A stretch of DNA of 34,026 nucleotides from a virus, in IMG/VR virus record IMGVR_UViG_3300042465_000486, positions 1-34,026 of that record; one strand, given 5' to 3'. Positions 15,406 to 22,407 of the stretch are shown here, piece after piece. A model generated the notes under the pieces. It ran no database searches, had not been told where the DNA came from, and worked only from the letters and a program-made list of their open reading frames with translations. Made by a program: the position numbers and the translations under genes. Each line of letters starts with the position of its first letter. The first letter of the stretch is position 1.

Positions 15406-16926
15406 TTATGCAACTCTTGGAATATTTCGGCGCAGGGGTTTGTTCCAAACGGAACTCGCGGCCGAGCCGTACATTCCCATGATGGCGTCGCTGGCAAATG
15501 TAAGACAGAATGCATCACCCCTATCTGGCGAGGCTAAGCCACGCTTGCGAATCTCGTCTTTTCCCTCAATTTGTATTTTCCCCGAACTAGTGAACGAGTA
15601 CCTCACGGCAGCCAACTCAGCAATCAGGGACTCATCCTTGGGCATCTTGCAGTCCCGCTGCTCCAACCAAGCCTTGGCCTTGTGCCACAACTCAGCCTTC
15701 AGGTTTCGGTAGGTGGCTCCCATCGCCGGTGACTCTGAGACGTTGATGCCACGCGCTGGCAGCTTCAACTCTCGCAGCCTGTCAACCACTCCAGCACCCA
15801 AACCGATGCTATCCACAAGAATCTCATGGGGTCGCTGGCTCGGTTGCAGGGCCTCGTACTCTGCCACGACTGCACCTGTCAGTTGCATCAGGTCGAGGTT
15901 CTTCCAAGTCTTGACGGGTTCTAGGACGGCGTTACCCTGACGCTTACACAGGGCTGACCTGTCGGAGCCGAACCGCGCAACGTCCAAGCCCCACACCAAA
16001 CGGGCGTGCGCGGAGGGTTCAACGTCACGATTCATGGCCATTTCTAGCAATTCCATCGGGATAACGGTGTCATCGTCTGAACGCGGGAACTCTCCAAGTA
16101 CGCGAATACGGAAGGCGTTTGACTCCTCGCCGTATCTACCTCTCATCTCATCAACGTAAGCCTCTGACACTCGCGGGGAGTCGGTGCAGTTGACCCGCAT
16201 CGTGATCCAGTCATCCTTCAGGCGGTTGTGGGTGTCGTAAAAGAACCCCGAACTGCGCACAGGGTTGCCCAGCAACAGGGTCACGGCAGAGTGACCCGAC
16301 ATGGATCCAGCCGCAGCCTCGAATACCTGTTCAGGGATACCCGATGCCTCGTCAGCCACCAGCATCACGTTCTCTGAGTGGACACCCTGTAGGGCTTCGG
16401 GCTGCTCGGCTCGTGATGTCCGTGCTGAGATAAACGCCTCGTTGGGGGCTTCTTTGACCTCGATACGGTCCTGCTTGACTTCGAGTTGATCTCTCAGGGT
16501 CTCGGGCAGAGCCTTCACCCAACGCTTCAACTCAGCGAATAGGGCGTCGTACAGTTGGCTGGATGTGGGAGCCGTCAAGACGATTTTCACTGGGAACCGT
16601 AGGAACAGATACCAAAGGATCGCCCATGACGCTGCTGTGGACTTACCCACGCCGTGGCCTGACCTGACGCTGATTCGTCGGTTTCCGTCCGCGATGTGGG
16701 CAAGGAACTCTTTCTGCCAGTCATCGGGCTGTGTGTTGAGTACCTCCTGGACAAACAGGGTCGGGTTGTGCTTGTAGCGTTTCACGAACGCAATGAACGG
16801 GTTCTTGTCTTCGGCTGCGGACATGGCCGCAATCTGTTCTATTGCGTCAGTAGTCAATTCCACATTTTTTTTATTTTTTTTTGGGAGAGGGGCGAGTTCC
16901 ATAGTGGGGGTGGGGGGTGTGGTCAT
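15406..16926 (-). CDS. terL: Terminase large subunit
   Basis: 506 residues. Walker A is SVRSGHGVGKSTAAS (about 87-100, Lys95). The adenine/coupling region includes IVLTAPTSSQLYDALFAELK. Walker B is VMLVADEASG (Asp192, Glu193). The nuclease domain shows VWGLDVARFGSDRSAL (Asp315), EILVDSIGLGAGVVDRL (Asp372) and PDRGDAFCLTF (an acidic site at Asp468). It packages DNA into procapsids through the portal by ATP-driven translocation and cuts concatemers. Near the N-terminus an A9-T-A8 run encodes KKNKKN. An upstream MT start gives this frame; the next Met is well inside. The small subunit is upstream, across a 242-base spacer. Confidence 0.92.
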   Translation of the reverse strand: MTTPPTPTMELAPLPKKNKKNVELTTDAIEQIAAMSAAEDKNPFIAFVKRYKHNPTLFVQEVLNTQPDDWQKEFLAHIADGNRRISVRSGHGVGKSTAASWAILWYLFLRFPVKIVLTAPTSSQLYDALFAELKRWVKALPETLRDQLEVKQDRIEVKEAPNEAFISARTSRAEQPEALQGVHSENVMLVADEASGIPEQVFEAAAGSMSGHSAVTLLLGNPVRSSGFFYDTHNRLKDDWITMRVNCTDSPRVSEAYVDEMRGRYGEESNAFRIRVLGEFPRSDDDTVIPMELLEMAMNRDVEPSAHARLVWGLDVARFGSDRSALCKRQGNAVLEPVKTWKNLDLMQLTGAVVAEYEALQPSQRPHEILVDSIGLGAGVVDRLRELKLPARGINVSESPAMGATYRNLKAELWHKAKAWLEQRDCKMPKDESLIAELAAVRYSFTSSGKIQIEGKDEIRKRGLASPDRGDAFCLTFASDAIMGMYGSAASSVWNKPLRRNIPRVA

Positions 16927-17168
16927 TGGCGGCTTTCTATGGGTTGTGGTCGGTATTTCTTAGGGGCAGCATCAGTCCCGCCCCCGCCGCCAGCACGAAG
17001 GGGGGGGGTCAGCCGCCCGACGGCCAGAATCCAGCCCCAGACAGGCAGGATTCCACGATGCGGAACTGTAATTGATACAGTGTTCATTATGTTAATAGGA
17101 TTGCCACTTACGCACAGGTTATACATGGATTGTGTGTCTGTTTGGTACTTATGCACAGGTTATTGTGA
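16927..17168. other. Intergenic spacer between terminase genes
   Basis: The 242 bases hold no convincing gene. The half next to the large subunit is GC-rich, with a C-rich block at 16977-16994 and a run of nine G at 17000-17008. The half next to the small subunit is A/T-richer and contains the direct repeats listed separately. On the minus strand the C-rich block reads as several closely spaced G tracts that could form a quadruplex. It is a candidate for packaging-site or origin functions because of its position and composition. Confidence 0.6.
17106..17163. repeat. Pair of 17-base direct repeats containing DnaA-box-like 9-mers
   Basis: Copies at 17106-17122 and 17147-17163 differ at one base (ACTTAYGCACAGGTTAT), starting 41 bases apart, about four helical turns. 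The second contains TTATGCACA, a match to the general DnaA box TTATNCACA; the first has TTACGCACA. A third near-match (TTGTCCACA on the minus strand) lies at 17187-17195, inside the end of the terminase small subunit gene. The sites could bind host DnaA or the terminase small subunit. Confidence 0.55.
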
Positions 17169-17603
17169 CTAAGTGGACAATTTGGGTGTGGACAAGTCCT
17201 CTAGCACCTCGACGTGGCGCAGCGCGTCCATGCGCATACCTTGGATGTTGATGCTGACCTGCTGACCCTTCTGCTGCGCGTAAGCAGGTGCATTCCACCT
17301 CTCAGCAGTCCAGTGGCGCGTTTGGATGCGTAGTTTGGCTAGGTTGACCTCCTCGATGGACGCTGAGTCCGCGATGTCCAGCGCATCGGACACCATCAGA
17401 TCAGCCGCCCTCACACGCGCACGCGAGACCAATTCTACGTTCTCTGGCTTGCTTAACCACACATTCATAGCCGTCCGACCCACGCCTAACGCCATACATA
17501 CCCGCGTAATCGACTTGCCCTCCTCCAGCATCACGATGATCTGTTCCTGCGGAATTTGATCCAATTTAATCAAGTCCTCCTTACGTTTCGGTCTACCAGC
17601 CAT
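17169..17603 (-). CDS. terS: Terminase small subunit
   Basis: 144 residues. A basic start (MAGRPKRKEDLIKLDQIP) is followed by an HTH-like segment at about residues 31-52 (SITRVCMALGVGRTAMNVWL). RARVRAADLMVSDALDIAD and the conserved VNLAKLRIQTRHWTAERWN follow; this 'KLRIQTRxWxAERW' piece is a hallmark of Sf6/P22-type small terminase subunits. The C-terminus is short (SINIQGMRMDALRHVEVLED). It binds the packaging site and regulates the large subunit. Ribosome-binding sequence AGAAAGGG lies upstream of the ATG. It precedes the large subunit across a repeat-bearing spacer. Confidence 0.85.
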   Translation of the reverse strand: MAGRPKRKEDLIKLDQIPQEQIIVMLEEGKSITRVCMALGVGRTAMNVWLSKPENVELVSRARVRAADLMVSDALDIADSASIEEVNLAKLRIQTRHWTAERWNAPAYAQQKGQQVSINIQGMRMDALRHVEVLEDLSTPKLST

Positions 17604-17670
17604 TTCTAAGCCCTTTCTAAGCGTTTTAGTCTATCCAAGCACCCAACCTATCACCGTACCCATTTTCTCG

Positions 17671-18324
17671 TCAAATTGAGGCATTCCTGCCAGCCTCAGC
17701 CAGTTCCGTGTTGAACTTCTTTGGCAGCGTTGACGATTTGCTGAAGTCCAAGTCACTCTCCATGTCATCGAACCCGCTGTCACCGCCCACCTTCACCATC
17801 GTGGCTCCAGCATCCAACTGCTTAATTTTGATGACCTCTCGCATAACCGCACCGGCCATCATCGTCTCGATCTCTTCCATGTTCCAGATGTGCCGTCCTT
17901 GCACCTCGGGTCGGAACTGCTGGTATAGCAACGCATCAGCCTTCGTTTTGACAATGACCATCACCGAACCGTCGGCCATCTCATGCTCAATCGCCGCAAT
18001 GTCAGGCATCGGGTTGATCCCGTTCGCAACCGCGTACCGCTCCAAAGCGTCGTAACCCGCAATCATTCCCTTGACTGCCTTCTCCAACCTTTCCTCGTCC
18101 CGATTCTCTTGAGCCAACCAGACCCGTTCCATCTGATTCCAGAACTTAGTCCTGAGTTCGGCATCCACCAAGTTAATCAAACGATCAGTACCCCACACCG
18201 CAGTGTGGTCTTTGTTCCGATTGCTAATCGACAACAGCAACGAGTTCAACTTAACCTTGAACGGGTCTGCTGGAAAACTCGGCTGATCAATCTTTGCCTC
18301 GACTCCACGTTTCTTTGTAACCAT
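17671..18324 (-). CDS. Unknown phage protein upstream of terminase (217 aa)
   Basis: I choose the ATG at 18324, which has AGAAAGG seven bases upstream; the longer frame to 18405 would run through the large palindrome. The protein starts MVTKKRGVEAKIDQPSFPAD. It continues with FKVKLNSLLLSISNRNKDHT, AELRTKFWNQMERVWLAQEN and RDEERLEKAVKGMIAGYDAL, and then ALLYQQFRPEVQGRHIWNME and AVMREVIKIKQLDAG. It is mostly helical, hydrophilic and without membrane segments. No domain is recognised. The gene lies between the CAAATGG repeat block and the terminase genes, and could be a regulator or replication accessory; this is only positional inference. Confidence 0.6.
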   Translation of the reverse strand: MVTKKRGVEAKIDQPSFPADPFKVKLNSLLLSISNRNKDHTAVWGTDRLINLVDAELRTKFWNQMERVWLAQENRDEERLEKAVKGMIAGYDALERYAVANGINPMPDIAAIEHEMADGSVMVIVKTKADALLYQQFRPEVQGRHIWNMEEIETMMAGAVMREVIKIKQLDAGATMVKVGGDSGFDDMESDLDFSKSSTLPKKFNTELAEAGRNASI

Positions 18325-18360
18325 TTCAAACCTTTCTAATTTCTTACGGGTTCTTCCATA

Positions 18361-18416
18361 TCGTCCTACAAATGGTGCGGCATCCCTAAAGGGATTTGCC
18401 CGCATTTGTAGGACGA
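18361..18416. repeat. Large palindrome (26-base arms, 4-base centre)
   Basis: The outer 14 bases (18361-18374, TCGTCCTACAAATG) are perfectly inverted at 18403-18416. The inner five bases (ATCCC/GGGAT) also pair around a TAAA centre at 18387-18390, with a mismatched middle. No U-tract follows on either strand, so it is not an ordinary terminator. It shares the CCTACAAATG core with the repeat block next to it. Confidence 0.75.
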
Positions 18417-18629
18417 TTTATCCTACAAATGGACTCCATTTGTCTACCATTTGTCTACCATTTGTAGGACAGATTGCTTCTTTTCTGCTTAAATAACAAG
18501 CAGTTTTCTCATTTCTGATCTTCCATTTGCGTACCATTTGTAGGATTTTCTGCATCAAAACTGCTCTTTTGGCTCATCTTTGAACACAACCCAAACGTAA
18601 TCCTTGAAGATTTCCACTCCATTTGCGTA
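18361..18629. repeat. CAAATGG-core repeat block upstream of unknown gene and downstream of primase-helicase
   Basis: At least nine copies of a CAAATG/CATTTG core appear in both orientations. TCCTACAAATGG lies at 18364-18375 and 18421-18432, with inverted forms at 18402-18413 (one base different), 18458-18469 and 18534-18545. CCATTTGTCTA occurs in tandem at 18436-18446 and 18447-18457. CCATTTGCGTA lies at 18523-18533 and at 18619-18629, the last copy inside the 3' end of the primase gene. The tandem spacing is 11 bases, one helical turn, as in protein-binding iterons. The stretch 18325-18554 has no convincing gene. Confidence 0.75.
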
Positions 18630-20609
18630 CAGAAATTCGCGTTTATGGCGGCTAAATTCGTTCGATATTTGCTTGGGTGTCTTACCGTGACCCCACACTT
18701 GGGTAAACTTTTCAAGCCAATAATCAATCTTCACGGCCTTGTTTCTCTTGCCATCCAAGTCCCTCATCTCACCAAATTCCTTGATCGCCTTGTGCAAAGA
18801 GTCAAGACAGATTTGCTGGTTCTTACCAACACCTGACCTGCTTGGCGGCTTTTTCTCCTTCTTTTCCGTGTCCGCCATGACCCTCGTTGCCTCATCCGAA
18901 GGGTTAACGGCAAGGCTGATGACGGGTTCCAAGCCCAAACTGGACGCTGATAACTGCACCTCGACCATCTCGAATCCGATCTTGATGTTGTCCGCGCCGT
19001 CCTTTTGCTTGCTGATAGTTAGCAGTCCCGAACCCGCAATCCCGTCACGCCGGCCACCTTCCATCTTCAGCAGTTCCAATTGCGTGTCCACGGCTCCGAG
19101 TAGCGATGAGTGGCCGCGCAGCCCTCTGGTGGCATCCTTCCCACTGTGGTGCAAGATCATGATGGTGCAGTCCAGCATCCTCTGTACCCGTCCAATATTG
19201 GTGATGAACGCGCCCATGTCTTGTGAGTCGTTCTCGTTGCCGCCGCCGAAGGCTCGTGCCAAGGTATCTATTTGCAGCAGGCTGAACTCCACGCCCGTCT
19301 CGTTGATGAGTTGCTGGATGGACAGCATCAGGAGGTTGAAGTCCTCCTCACTCGATCTCAGGTTGAGTTGGTGTCTGATGACGTAGATTTCCGCGCCCTG
19401 CTGGGTGTTGTTGTGTATCTTGCAAGCCCTGATCCTTGCCCCAATACCGCCATGTCCCTCTCCGCATATATATAGGACTGCGCCTGGAGTCTTGATCTCG
19501 TTACCCATCCACGTCCTGCCCGTCGCCACCGCCTCTGCAATGTCCAAGGCAATGAAGGACTTGTATGAGCCTGGCGGTCCGTACAGGGCGACAAACGACT
19601 TCTTGGGTATGACCTTCTCGATCAGCCATTCCACTGGCTCGTCCTGAATCGTGTCCCATGACTCGATGTTCAAGAACAAAGGCTTGGCCTTGGTTGACTC
19701 CTCGTGCATAGGCGCGTTGGAGTCGTAGTCATCCTGTGATGTATTTTCGCTGTGCGAGTCGTACTGTTCGCTGTTCGTTGCGGTATCCGTTTCCGTGATG
19801 GCTGGGAGTTTCTTTGCAAGGTCTGCGAGTTCAGCCCTCGTGCCTCCCATCTTCACCCACTCGAAGGCATCATCGCCAGGGAACGGAAGGTCCAAGTCCA
19901 AGTACCTGATGGACTTGGCCACCGGCAATAGGTTCTTGATTACCTTCTTGGCGTACTCCTGTCCCGCCTTGTCGTTGTCTGGCACGACCACCACGTTTGC
20001 CCCTGCGAAGTACTGCGTAATCTCAGCAGGCCAATGCCCAGCCCCAGCGTGTGACGTTGTGGCTATGGCTCCGATGGACACCAGCGCATCCGCTGCCTTC
20101 TCACCCTCCACTAAGTAGATAGCTCTGCCTGCCGTCTTTGCGTCCAGTAGTTCGGGGAATCGGTACGGCACGATGCGGACATCTCCAAGGCGCGAGTGCC
20201 TTCTGCCGAGTGCGTCAACCCTGACCAGCCTGTAGTCCTTGCCCTTCTCCGTGTTCGTCTTGAACCTCTGCTTGATGAACAGGGTGTTCCTGTCCTCGTC
20301 CATGTACTCCCACTCCTGCTCCAACGTCATGGGCTGCGGAGCGAGCGTGGCCAGGCTGCTGAATATCTCCTCGCGTTTAGGTAGTTCCGGCAAAAGACCC
20401 CTGTCCTTGATCGCGTTGAACACGTCCTGCTGGTCGCACCCGCCGTGGCAGTGGAACAGGTACTTCCCGTCCTGGGACTCTGTGATCGATAGGCTTGGGT
20501 TCTTGTCCCCGTTGCCCTTACCGTGCGATTGGACTGGGCAAGATGCCAGCCACGATCCGTTTGCTTGCTTTGCGTTGCCTAGTGCCTGCGCTATTTGTTC
20601 GGCTTGCAT
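18555..20609 (-). CDS. Primase-helicase (Zn/Toprim primase fused to RepA-like helicase)
   Basis: 684 residues. Residues 1-75 form a zinc-binding primase domain (CPVQSHGKG..., FHCHGGC, with Cys24, His29, Cys54 and Cys58 as likely ligands). A Toprim domain follows, with YLVEGEKAADALVSIG (Glu169) and VVVVPDNDKAGQEYA (Asp211, Asp213). After an acidic linker (about 270-310) comes a RecA-fold helicase of the RepA/AAA_25 type: Walker A is GPPGSYKS (344-351), Walker B is LLQIDTLARAFGGG (Asp448), and the sensor is IMILHHSGKD. The fusion supplies priming and DNA unwinding for phage replication. Its 5' end overlaps the glycosyltransferase gene by 19 bases. Strong assignment. Confidence 0.9.
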   Translation of the reverse strand: MQAEQIAQALGNAKQANGSWLASCPVQSHGKGNGDKNPSLSITESQDGKYLFHCHGGCDQQDVFNAIKDRGLLPELPKREEIFSSLATLAPQPMTLEQEWEYMDEDRNTLFIKQRFKTNTEKGKDYRLVRVDALGRRHSRLGDVRIVPYRFPELLDAKTAGRAIYLVEGEKAADALVSIGAIATTSHAGAGHWPAEITQYFAGANVVVVPDNDKAGQEYAKKVIKNLLPVAKSIRYLDLDLPFPGDDAFEWVKMGGTRAELADLAKKLPAITETDTATNSEQYDSHSENTSQDDYDSNAPMHEESTKAKPLFLNIESWDTIQDEPVEWLIEKVIPKKSFVALYGPPGSYKSFIALDIAEAVATGRTWMGNEIKTPGAVLYICGEGHGGIGARIRACKIHNNTQQGAEIYVIRHQLNLRSSEEDFNLLMLSIQQLINETGVEFSLLQIDTLARAFGGGNENDSQDMGAFITNIGRVQRMLDCTIMILHHSGKDATRGLRGHSSLLGAVDTQLELLKMEGGRRDGIAGSGLLTISKQKDGADNIKIGFEMVEVQLSASSLGLEPVISLAVNPSDEATRVMADTEKKEKKPPSRSGVGKNQQICLDSLHKAIKEFGEMRDLDGKRNKAVKIDYWLEKFTQVWGHGKTPKQISNEFSRHKREFLYANGVEIFKDYVWVVFKDEPKEQF

Positions 20610-21502
20610 AGTTGTTCTTTCTTGTGTAGTGTTTCTAAATCTACAAGCGTCAATCCATAATTGTTTATTTTTGGAAGTTGGTTTGTATTAATGATTTTTA
20701 TCAACTTGTTATTCTTAAATTGAGAGTAATCAACGTGGTGATGCCACCTATTAAATTTAAATACAACCTTAGAGACATCAGGGTGCATATCAACTAACAT
20801 TTGACTCTTTGGTAAAGTCCCTTCTGAATCGTAAAAATCAGCACTGTTACCACCACGCATTCTTTGTGTGGTTATTTTTCCGCAAAGAAAAGCATTAAAT
20901 TGGATTGTGCAAAGTCCATCTTTTAAAACCCTAAGACTAAGATCGGTATCCTCGTTGTAACGTCCACGCCAACGGTAACCGGAAGCGTTTTCAATCAGAA
21001 GACAAGAATAGATTCTGGTGTTTAAGATATAAGGTGGAACTGGGTCAGTCTTTTTACAAAAAGAGTAGTAGTTCAAGCCAGAAACTGGGACATTGGAATA
21101 CCTACAAACAAAGTCCTCCGCGGCTTTTAGAGTGGCTCCAGTTCTTACTTCAAATTTTTCATTTTTGTTGAGGTAGTGAAAGGCATCGATGTTGTCATCC
21201 ATGACCCAATGACGAGCAAAACCAAGCCATATAGAGTGATCTATGCAAAAGTTGCGAGCAGGGCCAGGCCCCGTGCTTTTCCCAAACCCAAGTTCATCGC
21301 AAAGTTCGTACTCAGCCTTGTATATTGGTGGAAGGATTAGCAACTCTCCGTAACAACGCCCACCACGATACAAATCAACCTCATCCTCCTCAACCACAAT
21401 AAAATGTGGAACACCCATCTCATACAAAGCACGAGTCGTTAATCCATTGTCATAGCGTCCTTTAGACACGATGTAAACAGGGAAATTAGGTAGCATCGAC
21501 AT
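20591..21502 (-). CDS. TET-associated-type glycosyltransferase (putative DNA base glycosylation)
   Basis: 303 residues. The diagnostic set is present: VYIVSKGRYDNGLTTRALYE, FIVVEEDEVDLY, LLILPP, STGPGPARNFCIDHSIWLG (about 76-94), HWVMDDNIDAF (Asp102-Asp103), GRYNEDTDLSLRVLKDGLCT (about 180-199), FNAFLCGKITT and MRGGNSADFY. I recognise these as motifs of the TAGT family, GT-A-like enzymes proposed to attach sugars to hydroxymethylated pyrimidines made by TET/JBP oxygenases in phage DNA. No TET/JBP gene or pyrimidine hydroxymethylase is visible here, so the acceptor is open. It is AT-richer than the neighbours and overlaps the primase and the 78-residue gene. Confidence 0.78.
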   Translation of the reverse strand: MSMLPNFPVYIVSKGRYDNGLTTRALYEMGVPHFIVVEEDEVDLYRGGRCYGELLILPPIYKAEYELCDELGFGKSTGPGPARNFCIDHSIWLGFARHWVMDDNIDAFHYLNKNEKFEVRTGATLKAAEDFVCRYSNVPVSGLNYYSFCKKTDPVPPYILNTRIYSCLLIENASGYRWRGRYNEDTDLSLRVLKDGLCTIQFNAFLCGKITTQRMRGGNSADFYDSEGTLPKSQMLVDMHPDVSKVVFKFNRWHHHVDYSQFKNNKLIKIINTNQLPKINNYGLTLVDLETLHKKEQLCKPNK

Positions 21503-21722
21503 ATACTTTTTTCGATAGTCCCCAATGGGACTTAAATGGATGCCAAATGCTCTTGGTCTTAACGGTAAGTTTTTGGTTAATCAATTCTCCAAAATCTTTG
21601 TAATCTTGCTCTGTTTCAAATCGAACCATTAACTCTTTGTACGGTTCTTTTTTATCTTGAGTGAACTCAGGCATTCCTACCCACTCAGGATGTTTATCAA
21701 ATAAATCGTTGCTGCTTGTCAT
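21486..21722 (-). CDS. Small protein linked to the glycosyltransferase (78 aa)
   Basis: 78 residues: SNDLFDKHPEWVGMPEFTQD, then KKEPYKELMVRFETEQDYKD and FGELINQKLTVKTKSIWHPF. The 'PxWxGMPEFxQ...PYxxLxVRFETExDYxxFxxLINQxLTxKTKSIWxP' form is one I recognise from small phage proteins that often lie near DNA-modification genes. It overlaps the glycosyltransferase by 17 bases, suggesting a joint function, for example target recognition or regulation. No catalytic motif is visible. Function is inferred from linkage only. Confidence 0.62.
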   Translation of the reverse strand: MTSSNDLFDKHPEWVGMPEFTQDKKEPYKELMVRFETEQDYKDFGELINQKLTVKTKSIWHPFKSHWGLSKKVYVDAT

Positions 21723-21748
21723 TATTTTTCTATCTTTATTTTTAGGGG

Positions 21749-21778
21749 AAAAAAAAGCCGAGGCTGTTACACCTCGGC
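21749..21778 (-). terminator. Rho-independent terminator after SSB-like gene
   Basis: In minus-strand RNA, a perfect 7-pair stem (21772-21778 with 21757-21763, GCCGAGG/CCTCGGC) with an 8-base loop is followed by eight U residues (21756-21749). It lies 16 bases after the stop of the SSB-like gene and before the small protein/glycosyltransferase pair, so it separates the recombination operon from the primase block. Confidence 0.9.
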
Positions 21779-21793
21779 GTTCGGGACTACAGA

Positions 21794-22357
21794 TTAAAAC
21801 ATCTCGTCTTCGTCTTCCACTACAGCCGCCTTCGCCGGTGCTTGACGCACTGGCTGCGGTGCTTGCTCAACAGGAGCCGCCACAGCATCCATTCCTTCAG
21901 GACGCGCTACCCAGTTCACTAACTCAAAGTTGGGGATACGAGTCGTACCCTTGCCGATCTTTTCCAACTTAGAACCCTTGTACTCAACCACGGGCAACTT
22001 GCCAGGGTTTGCAGCGCGTTGCGCGTCGCAGGTCTTGTACAACTGCTCCAAGCCCATGTTGGGTCCGACTCCGTTGCTAGACCACTCGGCTGCGCCGATC
22101 TCTTTGTTGTACAGCGTGACCATAAACCCGCGCTTGTGTTCAGGCGTTGGCTGCGGACCCTTCTTGCCGAGAGACACGTCAGGGTTCCACTCACGCTGAC
22201 CAACGGCCAGCAAGAGCCAGCCTGTCTGCACGTTGTCGATGTCGAAGACCACCTTCTTGAGTTGGATTTCCTCGTTGTTTGAGTTTGTCCAAGCGTTGGC
22301 TTGGGGTGAGAAACGGATGTAGTTACCAGAGCCGCCGGAGGATGAGAGATTTAGCAT
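21794..22357 (-). CDS. Putative single-stranded DNA-binding protein
   Basis: 187 residues. The N-terminal 140 residues are strand-rich (YIRFSPQANAWTNSNNEEIQ, KKVVFDIDNVQTGWLLLAVG, RGFMVTLYNKEIGAAEWSSN), compatible with an OB fold. A low-complexity Ala/Pro/Gln linker follows (VAAPVEQAPQPVRQAPAKAA), then a short acidic tail VVEDEDEMF. That linker plus acidic, aromatic-ended tail is how SSBs recruit partners. The gene lies between a terminator and the DUF2800-type nuclease in a recombination/replication operon. Likely SSB from architecture; no sequence motif proves it. A general phage ssDNA-annealing or modulator role is the alternative. Confidence 0.55.
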   Translation of the reverse strand: MLNLSSSGGSGNYIRFSPQANAWTNSNNEEIQLKKVVFDIDNVQTGWLLLAVGQREWNPDVSLGKKGPQPTPEHKRGFMVTLYNKEIGAAEWSSNGVGPNMGLEQLYKTCDAQRAANPGKLPVVEYKGSKLEKIGKGTTRIPNFELVNWVARPEGMDAVAAPVEQAPQPVRQAPAKAAVVEDEDEMF

Positions 22358-22407
22358 TTAGCGTTTTGCTTTCAAGGTTATGTGACTAAGTAGTCACGGG
22401 GAGGTGA

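Noticed and set aside
16923-17156. Open minus-strand frame of 77 codons in the terminase spacer, starting at GTG and ending in an ATGA overlap with the large subunit
   Set aside because: The overlap is suggestive, but the sequence is Gly/Pro/Arg-rich from the GC block and the DnaA-like repeat lies at its start. Composition looks non-coding and there is no ribosome site, so I treat the region as regulatory.
18361-18545. Possible CRISPR-like array in the CAAATGG repeat block
   Set aside because: Repeats are short, mixed in orientation and spaced by one helical turn or irregularly, with no unique spacers of regular length and no cas genes.
18509-18727. 72-codon minus-strand frame overlapping the end of the primase-helicase gene
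   Set aside because: It arises from the CAAATGG repeats read in another frame and has no ribosome site. The repeats and the primase frame explain the sequence better.
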